64,000 nt of DNA, taken from Herbidospora sakaeratensis (GTDB lineage: Bacteria > Actinomycetota > Actinomycetes > Streptosporangiales > Streptosporangiaceae). A program made the position numbers and the translations under genes. Of the stretch, positions 51,368 through 60,347 are shown piece after piece. The notes under the pieces were generated by a model. The model saw only the letters and a program-made list of their open reading frames with translations. It was not told where the DNA came from and searched no databases. The stretch is taken from positions 38,430 to 102,429 of the forward strand of contig NZ_BBXC01000007.1 of the NCBI RefSeq assembly GCF_001570525.1. Direction: 5' to 3'. Position 1 is the stretch's first letter, and every line of letters begins with the position of its first letter.

Positions 51368-52666
51368 CTAGCCGATCCGCTCGCGACGGCCGAGGATGCC
51401 CTGCGGCCGGACCATGAGCACGATGATCAGCACGACCAGCGCGCCGATGGTCTTCATCTCCGGCGGGATCCACAACGTGGAGACCTGGACGAACATGCCG
51501 ACGACCAGCGAGCCGACGAGGGCGCCGAACGCGGTGCCCAGGCCGCCGAGGGTGACGCCGGCGAACATCAGGAGCAGGACCTGCTGGCCCATCTGGAAGT
51601 TCAGGTTCTGGGTGGTGCCGAGCAGGATGCCCGCCAGCGCCGCGATGCAGGTGCCGGAGGCCCAGACGAGCCGGATGACCCGGTCGACGTTGATGCCCGA
51701 CGAGGAGGCCAGCGCCGGGTTGTCGGCGACCGCGCGGGTCGCCTTGCCCAGCCGGGTGTACGTCAGGGCGAGGCCCACCGCGATCAGCACCACGATCTCG
51801 ATGCCCATGGCGATGAGGCTCTTGGGCGTGGCCGAGATCGGGCCGATCTGGATGCCGGCCTGGGCGACGTACTGGTCGTAGGACTCGCCGCCGCCGCCGA
51901 ACAGGAACAGCAGCAGGGCCCGCAGGAACAGGGCCAGGCCGATCGAGATGATCATCATGGAGATCAGGCCGGTCTTGCGGCGCCGCAACTGGCCCCAGAA
52001 GAAGCGGTCCTGTCCCCAGCCCAGCCCCGCCGCGATCACCAGCGCGATCGGCGCGGCGATCAGCAGGTGGAGGCCGATGACGGTGTTGAAGAAGAACGCG
52101 AGAAAAGCGCCGATGGTGAGCAGCTCACCATGGGCGAAGTTGGTCAGGCCGGTCGTTCCGAAGATCAGGGACAGACCGACCGCGCCGAGCGCGATGATCA
52201 GGCCGAGGTTGAGGCCCTCGAACACGAGCTGGGCCACGCGGGTCCAGTAGGAGCTGCCACCGCCCCCGTCGCCCTGCTGCCCCTGGGGTGGGGCGTTCGC
52301 GTCGACCAATCCGAACAGCACGTTGCGCGCGTTGCCCTCGAACACCTGGACGGTCAGCGTCCCACGGTTGGGGTCTCGCAGCGCTTTCCCTGCGGGAAGG
52401 GTGGCCTGGTCCAGCGTGACCTTGTAAGAACCGGCCTTGTCGACGGCGACCTTCCAGGTCCCGTCCGCTCCGGTCGTGGCCTCTCCGACGGGCGCGTCTG
52501 CGTCGGTCGCCACGGTGATTTTCACGCCTGCTACAGGCTGGCCTTGGATTCTGAGTGTGCCTCGGACTTCTTCGCCTTCGGCCGCCCACGCTGTGGACGC
52601 TCCGGCCAAGAAGACGAAGATGAGTCCACCCATGAAGGCCGTGAACGCGATCACGGCTCTGCGCAA
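51368..52666 (-). CDS. livH: LivH permease fused to an N-terminal exported domain
   Basis: The start is a TTG at 52666, 5 nt after AGGAG; it gives a signal peptide (RRAVIAFTAFMGGLIFVFLAGASTAWA). Residues about 28-115 form a carboxypeptidase-regulatory/transthyretin-like beta-sandwich: VRGTLRIQGQPVAGVKITVATD, TTGADGTWKVAVDKAGSYKVTLD. A Gly/Gln linker follows, and then the LivH permease (about 140-432) with GLSLIFGTTGLTNFAHGELLTIGAFLA and KATRAVADNPALASSSGINVDRVIRLVW. Standard LivH lacks the first 140 residues. The extra domain lies outside the cell and may hold the binding protein or the wall. The frame is continuous over the junction. Confidence 0.93.
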   Translation of the reverse strand: MRRAVIAFTAFMGGLIFVFLAGASTAWAAEGEEVRGTLRIQGQPVAGVKITVATDADAPVGEATTGADGTWKVAVDKAGSYKVTLDQATLPAGKALRDPNRGTLTVQVFEGNARNVLFGLVDANAPPQGQQGDGGGGSSYWTRVAQLVFEGLNLGLIIALGAVGLSLIFGTTGLTNFAHGELLTIGAFLAFFFNTVIGLHLLIAAPIALVIAAGLGWGQDRFFWGQLRRRKTGLISMMIISIGLALFLRALLLFLFGGGGESYDQYVAQAGIQIGPISATPKSLIAMGIEIVVLIAVGLALTYTRLGKATRAVADNPALASSSGINVDRVIRLVWASGTCIAALAGILLGTTQNLNFQMGQQVLLLMFAGVTLGGLGTAFGALVGSLVVGMFVQVSTLWIPPEMKTIGALVVLIIVLMVRPQGILGRRERIG

Positions 52667-52751
52667 TGGTGCTCCTCGTAGGTCATGACGGGGTTGTGCC
52701 TCGCCATCCCGAACACGGGACACCGCGATAGGTCCACGGTGTAATGGCCGG

Positions 52752-52801
52752 AGCATAGAGCCGAACGCCCGTTTACGGACAGTTCGTCACCAATCGGTGA
52801 C
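52752..52801 (-). promoter_or_regulatory. livH promoter with inverted-repeat operator candidate
   Basis: On the minus strand, TATGCT at 52752-52757 is a good -10. A perfect inverted repeat, GTCACC-N4-GGTGAC, at 52786-52801 lies just upstream of the -35 region. It is a natural site for a dimeric regulator. The transcript leader would be about 80 nt. Confidence 0.5.
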
Positions 52802-52866
52802 CTGGCTGTGTCGTGTGCGTTTTGCATCGTCCCCGCAGGTGGGGGTGGCCGAGCCGGAGGAACGGC

Positions 52867-52947
52867 GAGGGCCCGTGGCCGGCCTTTGGGGCCGTGCAGA
52901 GCTTCCCCGGCGCTGCACGTTGTCTACTCAGCCCGCCACGGGCCCTC
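52867..52947. ncRNA. Possible structured RNA or terminator element
   Basis: A perfect 13-bp inverted repeat (GAGGGCCCGTGGC at 52867-52879 with 52935-52947) encloses a 7-bp inner stem (52893-52899 with 52913-52919) and further GC-rich pairing. The element lies in the 348-bp spacer between livH and the thioesterase gene, both on the minus strand, and could be a terminator for the thioesterase transcript or part of a small RNA. I see no other gene in the spacer. The type is uncertain. Confidence 0.35.
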
Positions 52948-53014
52948 AACCACAAGACAGTAGCGACAGGCGTGCCCCCTGTGCAGCCTGATGCCGCTTT
53001 GTGATGTCCGGATG

Positions 53015-53428
53015 TCAGGACGCCGCTTGATCGCGAAGCATGCAGGTCAGCCGGGAGGTGCAGACCGTGCGGCCCTCGTCGTCGACCACCTCGATCTGGT
53101 ACGTCGCCAGCGTGCGCCCCCGGTGCAGGGAGAGCGCGGTGGCGGTGACGTGACCCGACCGGGCCGACCGGTGATGGGTCGCGTTGATCTCGATGCCGAC
53201 GGCGGCCCGGCCCTCGCCGGCCTGGAACATCGCCGCGATCGAGCCGACCGTCTCGGCCAGCACCACCGAGGCGCCGCCGTGCAGCAGCCCGAACGGCTGG
53301 GTGTTCCCCTCGACGGGCATCCTGGCGACCACTCTCTCCGCGGTCACCTCGAGGAACTCGATGCCCATCCGGTCCTGCAGATGACCCGTCCCTGCGGCGT
53401 TCATCAGCGCGACGAGCTCTTGGGTCAA
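53015..53428 (-). CDS. PaaI-type hotdog-fold thioesterase
   Basis: The 137-residue protein has GIEFLEVTAERVVARMPVEGNTQPFGLLHGGASVVLAETVGSIAA, with the HGG motif of acyl-CoA thioesterases, and HHRSARSGHVTATALSLHRGRTL. A TTG at 53428 with AAGGAAG in front is the likely start; an ATG at 53401 is the alternative. It resembles PaaI, MenI or YdiI; the substrate is unknown. The polA gene is divergent, 52 bp away. A long antisense frame over polA continues into this gene but is not real. Confidence 0.9.
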   Translation of the reverse strand: MTQELVALMNAAGTGHLQDRMGIEFLEVTAERVVARMPVEGNTQPFGLLHGGASVVLAETVGSIAAMFQAGEGRAAVGIEINATHHRSARSGHVTATALSLHRGRTLATYQIEVVDDEGRTVCTSRLTCMLRDQAAS

Positions 53429-53467
53429 GGCTCTTCCTTTCCGGGTGGTTCTGTCGTAGGGGGAGAC

Positions 53468-53473
53468 TAGGCT
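53468..53473 (+). promoter_or_regulatory. -10 hexamer for leaderless polA
   Basis: TAGGCT ends 6 nt before the polA GTG at 53480; no Shine-Dalgarno. Confidence 0.45.
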
Positions 53474-53479
53474 CTGAGC

Positions 53480-56155
53480 GTGCCGAAGACCGAAGAGACC
53501 CCCCGCTTGCTGCTGCTGGACGGCCACTCGCTGGCCTACCGGGCGTTCTACGCGCTGAAGGACGCCAACCTCATGACGACCGACGGCCAGCACACCGAGG
53601 CGGTCTACGGCTTCCTGTCGATGCTGACCAACATCATGCGCGACGAGGCCCCCAGCCACCTGGTGGTCTGCTTCGACCGCAGCGAGCCGACCTTCCGCCA
53701 CGAGGCCTACGCCGACTACAAGGCCAACCGGTCGGAGACGCCCGAAGACTTCCGCGGCCAGATGCTGCTGATCCACGAGCTGCTCAACACCCTCAAGGTG
53801 CCCCACCTGTCGCTGGCGGGCTTCGAGGCCGACGACCTGATCGCCACCCTGGCCACCCGCGCCTCCGGCGAGGGCATGGACGTGCTGATCGTCACCGGCG
53901 ACCGCGACGCGCTCCAGCTCGTCGACCCGAAGGTCACCGTCCTGATGACCCGCCGGGGCATCAGCGACATGACCCGCTTCACGCCCGAGGCGGTCGTCGA
54001 GAAATACGGCCTGACGCCGAACCAGTATCCCGACTTCGCCGCCCTGCGCGGCGACCCCAGCGACAACCTGCCGTCCATCCCCAGCGTGGGCGAGAAGACC
54101 GCCACCAAGTGGATCAGCGAGTTCGGCTCGCTCGACGAACTGGTGCGCCGGGCCGACGAGGTCAAGGGCAAGGTCGGCGACAAGCTGCGCGAGCACCTCG
54201 GCCAGGTCATCCACAACCGCATGCTCACCGAGTTGCGCCGCGACGTCGCGATCGACGTCGAGCCGGCCGGCCTGACCATGGGCCAGTGGGACCGCGAGGA
54301 GATCAACAAGCTGCTCGACAGCCTCCAGATCCGGGGCGAGCTGCGCGAGCGCCTGTTCAAGGTGCTCGGCACCGCCGAGCCCGAGGTCCAGGGCGGCTTC
54401 GAGGCCGACATCGTCACCCTCGAACCCGGCGGCGTGGCTGCCTGGCTCGGCGCGCTCCCGGCGGGCCGCACCGGCCTGGCCTTCGCCGGGGCGTGGGGCA
54501 GCGGCACCGGCCGCATCGACGCCATGGCCTTCGCGGCGGCCGGCGGCTCGGCCGCCTACCTCGACCTCACCCGGCTGACCGCCGACGACGAGGCCGACCT
54601 GGCCGCCTGGCTGGCCGACGAGTCGATCGAGAAGGCCGTCCACGACAGCAAGGGCCCGCTGCTGGGCCTGTGGGCCCAGGGTCTCGACCTGCGCGGCCTC
54701 ACCTGCGACACCGCCCTGGCCGCCTACCTGGCGATGCCCGGCCAGCGTGCCTTCCCGCTCGACGACCTGGTGCTGCGCTACCTCCACCGCACCCTTGAGA
54801 ACACGGCCGAGTCCAATGGTCAGACCAGCCTGTTCGACGACGCCGACGACACCGCCGCCCGCGACCTGGCGATGAAGGCCGTGGCCGTGCTCGACCTGGC
54901 CGAGGCGCTGGAGAACCACCTGTCCCAGCGCGGCGGCGCCCGCCTGGTGACCGACGTCGAGCTCCCGCTGGTCCGGGTGCTGGCCGAGATCGAGCGCGCG
55001 GGCATCGCCGCCGACGCGCAGTACCTCGCCGCGCTGGAGGCCGAGTTCGCCGCCGCCGTGAAGATGGCCGTCGACGCCGCCCACGCGGCCGTGGGGGAGC
55101 AGTTCAATCTGGGCTCGCCCAAGCAGCTCCAGGAGATCTTCTTCGAGCGGCTCAACCTGCCGAAGACCAAGAAGATCAAGACCGGCTACAGCACCGACGC
55201 CGACCAGCTCGCCTGGCTGGCCACCCAGACCGAGCACGAGCTCCCCACGATCATGCTGCGCCACCGCGACCAGCAGAAGCTGCGGACCACGGTCGAGGGC
55301 CTGATCAAAGAGGTCGCCGACGACGGCCGCATCCACACCACGTTCAACCAGATCATCGCCGCGACCGGCCGCCTGTCGTCGGAGAAGCCGAACCTGCAGA
55401 ACATCCCGATCCGCACCGCCGAGGGCCGCCGCATCCGCAAGGGCTTCGTGGTCGGCCCCGGCTACGAGACCCTGCTGACGGCCGACTACAGCCAGATCGA
55501 GCTGCGCATCATGGCCCACCTGAGCGGCGACCGCTCGCTCATCGAGGCGTTCGGCTCGGGCCACGACTTCCACGCCGCCACCGCCGCCAAGGTCTTCGAC
55601 ACCACGCCCGAGGCGGTCACGGGCGAGATGCGCGCCAAGATCAAGGCGATGAACTACGGCCTGGCCTACGGCCTGAGCGACTTCGGCCTCTCGGGCCAGC
55701 TCAACATCCCGGTGGCCGAGGCGCGCACCCTGAAAGAGGAGTACTTCGAGGAGTTCGGCGGCATCCGCGACTTCCTCGGCGACATCGTCGCCCAGGCCCG
55801 CACCGACGGCTACACCTCCACCATCCTGGGCCGCCGCCGCTACCTGCCCGACCTGACCAGCGACAACCGCCAGCGCCGCGAGATGGCCGAGCGCATGGCC
55901 CTCAACGCCCCCATCCAGGGCAGCGCGGCCGACATCATCAAGGTGGCGATGCTCAACGTGCAGCGGGCCATCGCCGGCATGCGCTCCCGCATGCTCCTCC
56001 AGGTCCACGACGAACTCGTCTTCGAGGTCCACCCGGGCGAGCTCGACGACCTCCGCCAGGTGGTCGTGAAGGAGATGGCCGCCGCCTACGACCTGACCGT
56101 GCCCCTCGACGTCTCGGTGGGCGTCGGCCCCAACTGGGAAGACGCCGGCCACTAA
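53480..56155 (+). CDS. polA: DNA polymerase I
   Basis: PolA fills gaps and removes Okazaki primers. Of the 891 residues, about 1-300 are the 5'-3' exonuclease (LLLDGHSLAYRAFYAL, ADDLIATLA, VTGDRDALQLV). About 320-500 is the proofreading fold, but the DxE motif is replaced (TGLAFAGAWG), so 3'-5' activity is absent, as is usual in actinobacteria. About 510-891 is the polymerase: motif A DYSQIELRIMAHLSGD near 668, motif B KAMNYGLAYGLSDFG near 720, and motif C QVHDELVFEVH near 842. The start is a GTG. Confidence 0.98.
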   Translation: MPKTEETPRLLLLDGHSLAYRAFYALKDANLMTTDGQHTEAVYGFLSMLTNIMRDEAPSHLVVCFDRSEPTFRHEAYADYKANRSETPEDFRGQMLLIHELLNTLKVPHLSLAGFEADDLIATLATRASGEGMDVLIVTGDRDALQLVDPKVTVLMTRRGISDMTRFTPEAVVEKYGLTPNQYPDFAALRGDPSDNLPSIPSVGEKTATKWISEFGSLDELVRRADEVKGKVGDKLREHLGQVIHNRMLTELRRDVAIDVEPAGLTMGQWDREEINKLLDSLQIRGELRERLFKVLGTAEPEVQGGFEADIVTLEPGGVAAWLGALPAGRTGLAFAGAWGSGTGRIDAMAFAAAGGSAAYLDLTRLTADDEADLAAWLADESIEKAVHDSKGPLLGLWAQGLDLRGLTCDTALAAYLAMPGQRAFPLDDLVLRYLHRTLENTAESNGQTSLFDDADDTAARDLAMKAVAVLDLAEALENHLSQRGGARLVTDVELPLVRVLAEIERAGIAADAQYLAALEAEFAAAVKMAVDAAHAAVGEQFNLGSPKQLQEIFFERLNLPKTKKIKTGYSTDADQLAWLATQTEHELPTIMLRHRDQQKLRTTVEGLIKEVADDGRIHTTFNQIIAATGRLSSEKPNLQNIPIRTAEGRRIRKGFVVGPGYETLLTADYSQIELRIMAHLSGDRSLIEAFGSGHDFHAATAAKVFDTTPEAVTGEMRAKIKAMNYGLAYGLSDFGLSGQLNIPVAEARTLKEEYFEEFGGIRDFLGDIVAQARTDGYTSTILGRRRYLPDLTSDNRQRREMAERMALNAPIQGSAADIIKVAMLNVQRAIAGMRSRMLLQVHDELVFEVHPGELDDLRQVVVKEMAAAYDLTVPLDVSVGVGPNWEDAGH

Positions 56156-56216
56156 GAACTCTTTTCCGTTACGGCTCCGCCCACCCCGGCGCCGGCCGCC
56201 GCCCCCGGTTCGCGCC

Positions 56217-56238
56217 GCGCCCGGCGCCGACCGGGCGC
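56217..56238 (+). terminator. Possible hairpin downstream of polA
   Basis: An 8-bp perfect stem (GCGCCCGG at 56217-56224 with 56231-56238) with a 6-nt loop lies in the 229-bp spacer after polA. The spacer is extremely GC-rich and holds no supported gene. Confidence 0.35.
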
Positions 56239-56384
56239 GCCCGCTCGGTCCTCGACGACGGACATGCCAGCGGTGGACTGGCGGCCCGCGGACCGGTCGT
56301 GCCGCCCGATACGCCGGTCTGGTTATGCCCCGGGTCTTTGAGTGCTTTCGCGTCGTTTCGGAGCGCGATCACGACTAGGGTCAG

Positions 56385-57497
56385 ATGATTGTGCGGAAGG
56401 TTGTCTCCCTGACCGGCGTGGCCAACGTCGTGGTGGTCACGCTCGGGTTGATCGCGCTCTCGCTGATGCGCGGACCGGCCGCTCCGCCCCGCGGCGGCGT
56501 GCCCCACACCGAGGCCCAGAAGAAGCCCGGCCAGAGCCAGGAGGCCCCGCCCCAGCCCGTGTTACCCGGCTTCGCGCTGCCCGCCCCCGTCGAGGCGACC
56601 GAGGAGTCGGCCCGCAAGGCGAAGGCCAACGAGGTCGGGCTGGTGCCGGTGCTCATGTACCACCGGATCCGGTGGGACCGCAGCGCGTCCATCGACCGCA
56701 CCCCCAAGCAGTTACGCGTCGAGCTCGAACGGCTGGCGCGGGCCGGCTACGTGCCCGTCACGGCGGCCGAGTTCGTCGAGGGCCGCATGGACGTCGCCGC
56801 CGGGGCCCACCCGGTCGTGCTCACCTTCGACGACGGCAACCCCAGCCACTTCGCGCTCGGCGGCGACGGGCTGCCGATGAAGGACACCGCCGTCGAGATC
56901 ATCCTCGCGGTGGCCGAGAAGTACCCCTCGTTCCGCCCGGTCGCCACCTTCTACGTCAACCGCGAGCCGTTCGGCCTCCAGGGCAAGGAGGCGCAGCAGG
57001 CCGGGGTGCGGTGGCTGATGGACCACGGCTTCGAGGTGGCCAACCACACCTACGCCCACAAAGACCTGCGCAGCCTGTCCAACAAGAAGGTCAGCGAGCA
57101 GATCGTGCGCGGCGAGCGGCTGCTCAGGCAACTGGGAGTGGAAGATTTCTCCACGTTCGCCCTACCGTTCGGCTCGCGCCCGAGAAAGAGCTCACTGGGC
57201 CGGGGCGGGTCGTGGGACGGCGACAAGTACCGGTACGAGGGCGTGTTCCTGGCGGGGGCCGAGCCGTCGAAGTCGCCCTTCGCGAAGGGCTACGACGCCC
57301 GGCAGATCCAGCGCATCCAGTCGAACGGGCTGGCCGGCGACTGCCGCAAGTGGTGCTCGACCTACTGGCTCAAGTGGCTCGACGAGCATCCGGAGGAGCG
57401 CTACACGGCCGATGGCGATCCGGACAGTCTCTCTCTGCCACGCCAACTTCGCGCTAATGTTGCGTCAAAGCGTGGCAAAAAGGTTATCTACTATTAA
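56385..57497 (+). CDS. Polysaccharide deacetylase family protein, membrane anchored
   Basis: The 370-residue protein has one N-terminal membrane helix (about 8-28), a Pro/Gln-rich linker (30-80) and a NodB-like domain. This holds VPVLMYHRIRW, the catalytic/metal motif LTFDDGNPSHF, FYVNREPF, and HxxxH in VANHTYAHKDLRSL. Family members remove acetyl groups from cell-wall or surface polysaccharides. Enzyme location is outside the membrane. Which glycan is cut is unknown. The end (residues 350-370) is basic and reaches the rpsA promoter. Confidence 0.92.
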   Translation: MIVRKVVSLTGVANVVVVTLGLIALSLMRGPAAPPRGGVPHTEAQKKPGQSQEAPPQPVLPGFALPAPVEATEESARKAKANEVGLVPVLMYHRIRWDRSASIDRTPKQLRVELERLARAGYVPVTAAEFVEGRMDVAAGAHPVVLTFDDGNPSHFALGGDGLPMKDTAVEIILAVAEKYPSFRPVATFYVNREPFGLQGKEAQQAGVRWLMDHGFEVANHTYAHKDLRSLSNKKVSEQIVRGERLLRQLGVEDFSTFALPFGSRPRKSSLGRGGSWDGDKYRYEGVFLAGAEPSKSPFAKGYDARQIQRIQSNGLAGDCRKWCSTYWLKWLDEHPEERYTADGDPDSLSLPRQLRANVASKRGKKVIYY

Positions 57498-57518
57498 GCT
57501 GCGTCCCGGGCCTCCGGA

Positions 57519-57547
57519 TTGACCCCGCTCGCCAGGTCTCATATGCT
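57519..57547 (+). promoter_or_regulatory. Promoter of rpsA
   Basis: TTGACC (57519-57524) and TATGCT (57542-57547) are exactly 17 nt apart, the best housekeeping-type promoter in the window. Transcription would start near 57554, giving a leader of about 130 nt before the rpsA ATG. Such a leader might serve S1 autoregulation, as in E. coli. Confidence 0.72.
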
Positions 57548-57685
57548 GATCGCTGCGCTGTGGGCTCGCGCGCGCCTCGAAGGGAGCGGGCTCGCGCTCG
57601 CTCAATCCTGATCCCCGGCTTGAACGAAGCAGGCCTGCTGCGCCTCGACACAACGACATCTGTCCGGTTCGGAGCAATTCCACAC

Positions 57686-59152
57686 ATGACGAGCAGCACT
57701 GAGGCCACCTCGAACACCCCGCAGGTAGCGGTCAACGACATCGGTTCCGAGGAGGCCTTCCTCGCCGCGATCGACGAGACCATCAAGTACTTCAACGATG
57801 GCGACATCGTCGAAGGCACCGTAGTCAAGGTCGATCGAGACGAGGTCTTGCTCGACATCGGCTACAAGACCGAGGGTGTCATCCCCTCCCGCGAGCTTTC
57901 GATCAAGCACGACGTCGACCCCGCTGAGGTCGTCGAGGTCGGCGAGCACGTCGAGGCCCTGGTTCTCCAGAAGGAGGACAAGGAAGGCCGTCTGATCCTG
58001 TCCAAGAAGCGCGCCCAGTACGAGCGCGCCTGGGGCACGATCGAGAAGATCAAGGACGAGGACGGCATCGTCACCGGCACGGTCATCGAAGTTGTCAAGG
58101 GTGGTCTCATCCTCGACATCGGCCTGCGTGGCTTCCTCCCGGCGTCCCTGGTCGAGATGCGCCGCGTGCGCGACCTGCAGCCCTATGTCGGCCGGGAACT
58201 CGAGGCCAAGATCATAGAGCTCGACAAGAACCGCAACAACGTGGTTCTGTCGCGCCGTGCCTGGCTGGAGCAGACCCAGTCCGAGGTCCGCCAGACCTTC
58301 CTCAACACCCTCCAGAAGGGCCAGGTCCGCAAGGGCGTCGTGTCCTCGATCGTCAACTTCGGCGCCTTCGTCGACCTTGGCGGCGTCGACGGTCTGGTCC
58401 ACGTCTCCGAGCTCTCCTGGAAGCACATCGACCACCCCTCCGAGGTCGTCGAGGTCGGCCAGGAGGTCACGGTCGAGGTCCTCGACGTCGACATGGAGCG
58501 CGAGCGCGTCTCCCTGTCGCTGAAGGCGACCCAGGAAGACCCGTGGCAGCAGTTCGCCCGCACCCACCAGATCGGCCAGGTCGTCCCGGGCCGCGTCACC
58601 AAGCTGGTGCCGTTCGGCGCGTTCGTCCGGGTCGAGGAGGGCATCGAGGGCCTGGTCCACATCTCCGAGCTGGCCGAGCGCCACGTGGAGATCCCGGAGC
58701 AGGTCGTCCAGGTCGGCGACGAGATCTTCGTGAAGATCATCGACATCGACCTCGACCGTCGTCGGATCAGCCTGTCGCTCAAGCAGGCCAACGAGGGCGC
58801 CGGCGTCGACGTCGAGTTCGACCCGACCCTCTACGGCATGGCCGCGACCTACGACGACCAGGGCAACTACATCTACCCCGAGGGCTTCGACGCCGAGACC
58901 GGCGAGTGGCTCGAGGGCTTCGACAAGCAGCGCGAGGAGTGGGAGCGGCAGTACGCCGAGGCCCAGGCCCGCTTCGAGGCGCACAAGAAGCAGGTCGAGC
59001 AGGCCCGCGCCGAAGACGCCGAGGCCAGCGAGGCCGCGCCGTCGTCCTACAGCGGCGAGACCCAGACGACCAGCCAGTCGACCGGTGGCGCCCTGGCCTC
59101 CGACGAGGCGCTGGCCGCTCTCCGCGAGAAGCTCGCGGGTGGCCAGAGCTAA
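57686..59152 (+). CDS. rpsA: 30S ribosomal protein S1
   Basis: S1 binds mRNA and helps initiation on the 30S subunit. The 488-residue form has four S1 domains, starting near 39 (GDIVEGTVVKVDRDEVLLDIGYK), 126 (DGIVTGTVIEVVKGGLILDIG), 211 (KGQVRKGVVSSIVNFGAFVDLGG) and 295 (IGQVVPGRVTKLVPFGAFVRVEEG), and an acidic, Glu/Gln-rich tail of 120 residues, typical of actinobacteria. The ATG at 57686 gives the known N-terminus; the open frame upstream is not used. A terminator follows. Confidence 0.97.
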   Translation: MTSSTEATSNTPQVAVNDIGSEEAFLAAIDETIKYFNDGDIVEGTVVKVDRDEVLLDIGYKTEGVIPSRELSIKHDVDPAEVVEVGEHVEALVLQKEDKEGRLILSKKRAQYERAWGTIEKIKDEDGIVTGTVIEVVKGGLILDIGLRGFLPASLVEMRRVRDLQPYVGRELEAKIIELDKNRNNVVLSRRAWLEQTQSEVRQTFLNTLQKGQVRKGVVSSIVNFGAFVDLGGVDGLVHVSELSWKHIDHPSEVVEVGQEVTVEVLDVDMERERVSLSLKATQEDPWQQFARTHQIGQVVPGRVTKLVPFGAFVRVEEGIEGLVHISELAERHVEIPEQVVQVGDEIFVKIIDIDLDRRRISLSLKQANEGAGVDVEFDPTLYGMAATYDDQGNYIYPEGFDAETGEWLEGFDKQREEWERQYAEAQARFEAHKKQVEQARAEDAEASEAAPSSYSGETQTTSQSTGGALASDEALAALREKLAGGQS

Positions 59153-59162
59153 GTAGCTCGAC

Positions 59163-59196
59163 GAAAGCCCCGTCCACCTCGGTGGGCGGGGCTTTC
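59163..59196 (+). terminator. Terminator of rpsA
   Basis: A 16-bp inverted repeat with one G-U pair (59163-59178 with 59181-59196) lies 10 bp after the stop and ends in a short T-rich tract. Confidence 0.85.
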
Positions 59197-59240
59197 TGTT
59201 GGGCCGATTCTGATCTACTTTGTAAAGGCGTCGGGCCGGG

Positions 59241-59246
59241 TATGGT
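59241..59246 (+). promoter_or_regulatory. -10 hexamer for the GNAT-coaE unit
   Basis: TATGGT ends 6 nt before the ATG at 59253; a TTTGTA at 59219-59224 lies 16 nt upstream as a possible -35. Confidence 0.5.
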
Positions 59247-59252
59247 GGCGCG

Positions 59253-59750
59253 ATGGTCATCATCGAGCGCGCCGAGCCCCTCGACGCCGGGGAGATCCTC
59301 ACCCTCCAGCGCGCCGCCTACGTCAGCGAGGCCCAGCTCTACGGCGATCCGTTCATCGCCCCGCTGGTCGAGTCGCTGGAGCAGCTCCGCAAGGCGGTCG
59401 AGAGCGCGGTCCTGCTCAAGGCCGTCGACGGCGGGCGGGTGGTCGGGGCCGTGCGCGGCCTGGTCGCCGACGTGACCCCCGGCACCACCGCCGGCCGCGT
59501 CTGCGTCGTCGGCCGCCTCGTCGTGGCCCCCGACCGGCAGGGCGAGGGCGTCGGCACCGCCCTCCTGGAGGCCCTGCACGAGCGGGTGGCCGCCGAGCAC
59601 CCCGACGTGCACGCCTTCGACCTGTTCACCGGCCACCTGTCCGACGCCAACCTGCGCCTCTACAAGCGCCTCGGTTACGGCGAGACGCGTCGCGAGCGCC
59701 TGCAGGACCATCTGACGATGGTGCACATGCGACGGGTCGTCGAGCCGTGA
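59253..59750 (+). CDS. GNAT-family N-acetyltransferase
   Basis: The 165-residue protein has the acetyl-CoA-binding motif [26 protein letters not shown] (Q/RxxGxG/A), preceded by a [11 protein letters not shown] strand and followed by [18 protein letters not shown]. It probably acetylates a small molecule or protein N-terminus; substrate unknown. It is coupled to coaE by a GTGA overlap. Confidence 0.92.
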   Translation: MVIIERAEPLDAGEILTLQRAAYVSEAQLYGDPFIAPLVESLEQLRKAVESAVLLKAVDGGRVVGAVRGLVADVTPGTTAGRVCVVGRLVVAPDRQGEGVGTALLEALHERVAAEHPDVHAFDLFTGHLSDANLRLYKRLGYGETRRERLQDHLTMVHMRRVVEP

Positions 59751-60334
59751 AGATCGGGCTCACCGGCGGCATCGGGTCGGGCAAGAGCGAGGTCAGCCGG
59801 CGCCTGGGCGACCGCGGCGCGATCGTCATCGACGCCGACAAGATCGCCCGCGAGGTGGTGGAGCCGGGCACCGAGGGCCTGGCCGAGGTCGCGGCGGCCT
59901 TCGGCGACGGGGTGCTGCGGGCCGACGGCTCCCTCGACCGGGAGAAGCTGGGGTCGATCGTCTTCGCCGACCCCGAGAAGCTCGCCGTCCTGAACGGCAT
60001 CGTGCACCCCCGGGTCGGAGCCCGGGTCCAGGAGCTGCTCGACGACGTGCCGGCCGGGGGAGTGGTCGTCTACGACGTGCCGCTCCTGGCGGAGAACAAG
60101 CTGGCCCCCACCTTCGACCTAGTGATCGTCGTCGACACGGCCGACGAGGTCCGGATCCGGCGGCTGGCCGAGAATCGCGGCATGTCCGAAGCCGACGCGC
60201 AGGCCCGGATCGCGGCCCAGGCGACGCGGGAGGAGCGGCTGGCGGTCGCCGACTTCGTGATCGACAACAACGGCGGCCTGGCCGAGCTCGACCGCCAGAT
60301 CGACGAGGTGTGGGCCCGGCTGACCCCAGGCTGA
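59747..60334 (+). CDS. coaE: Dephospho-CoA kinase
   Basis: CoaE makes coenzyme A from dephospho-CoA and ATP. The 195-residue P-loop kinase has [17 protein letters not shown] at the N-terminus, [15 protein letters not shown], and [22 protein letters not shown] in the middle. It lacks the C-terminal UPF0157 (GrpB-like) domain that some mycobacterial CoaE have. The GTG start lies in overlap with the GNAT gene. Confidence 0.97.
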   Translation: MKIGLTGGIGSGKSEVSRRLGDRGAIVIDADKIAREVVEPGTEGLAEVAAAFGDGVLRADGSLDREKLGSIVFADPEKLAVLNGIVHPRVGARVQELLDDVPAGGVVVYDVPLLAENKLAPTFDLVIVVDTADEVRIRRLAENRGMSEADAQARIAAQATREERLAVADFVIDNNGGLAELDRQIDEVWARLTPG

Positions 60335-60347
60335 GCCGTTCGGGTCG

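Noticed and set aside
53015..56152. 1045-codon open frame antisense to polA
   Set aside because: Antisense to a clear polymerase; composition is the His/Gly/Asp/Leu-rich shadow of GC-rich coding. Only its last 137 codons (53015-53428) are a real thioesterase gene.
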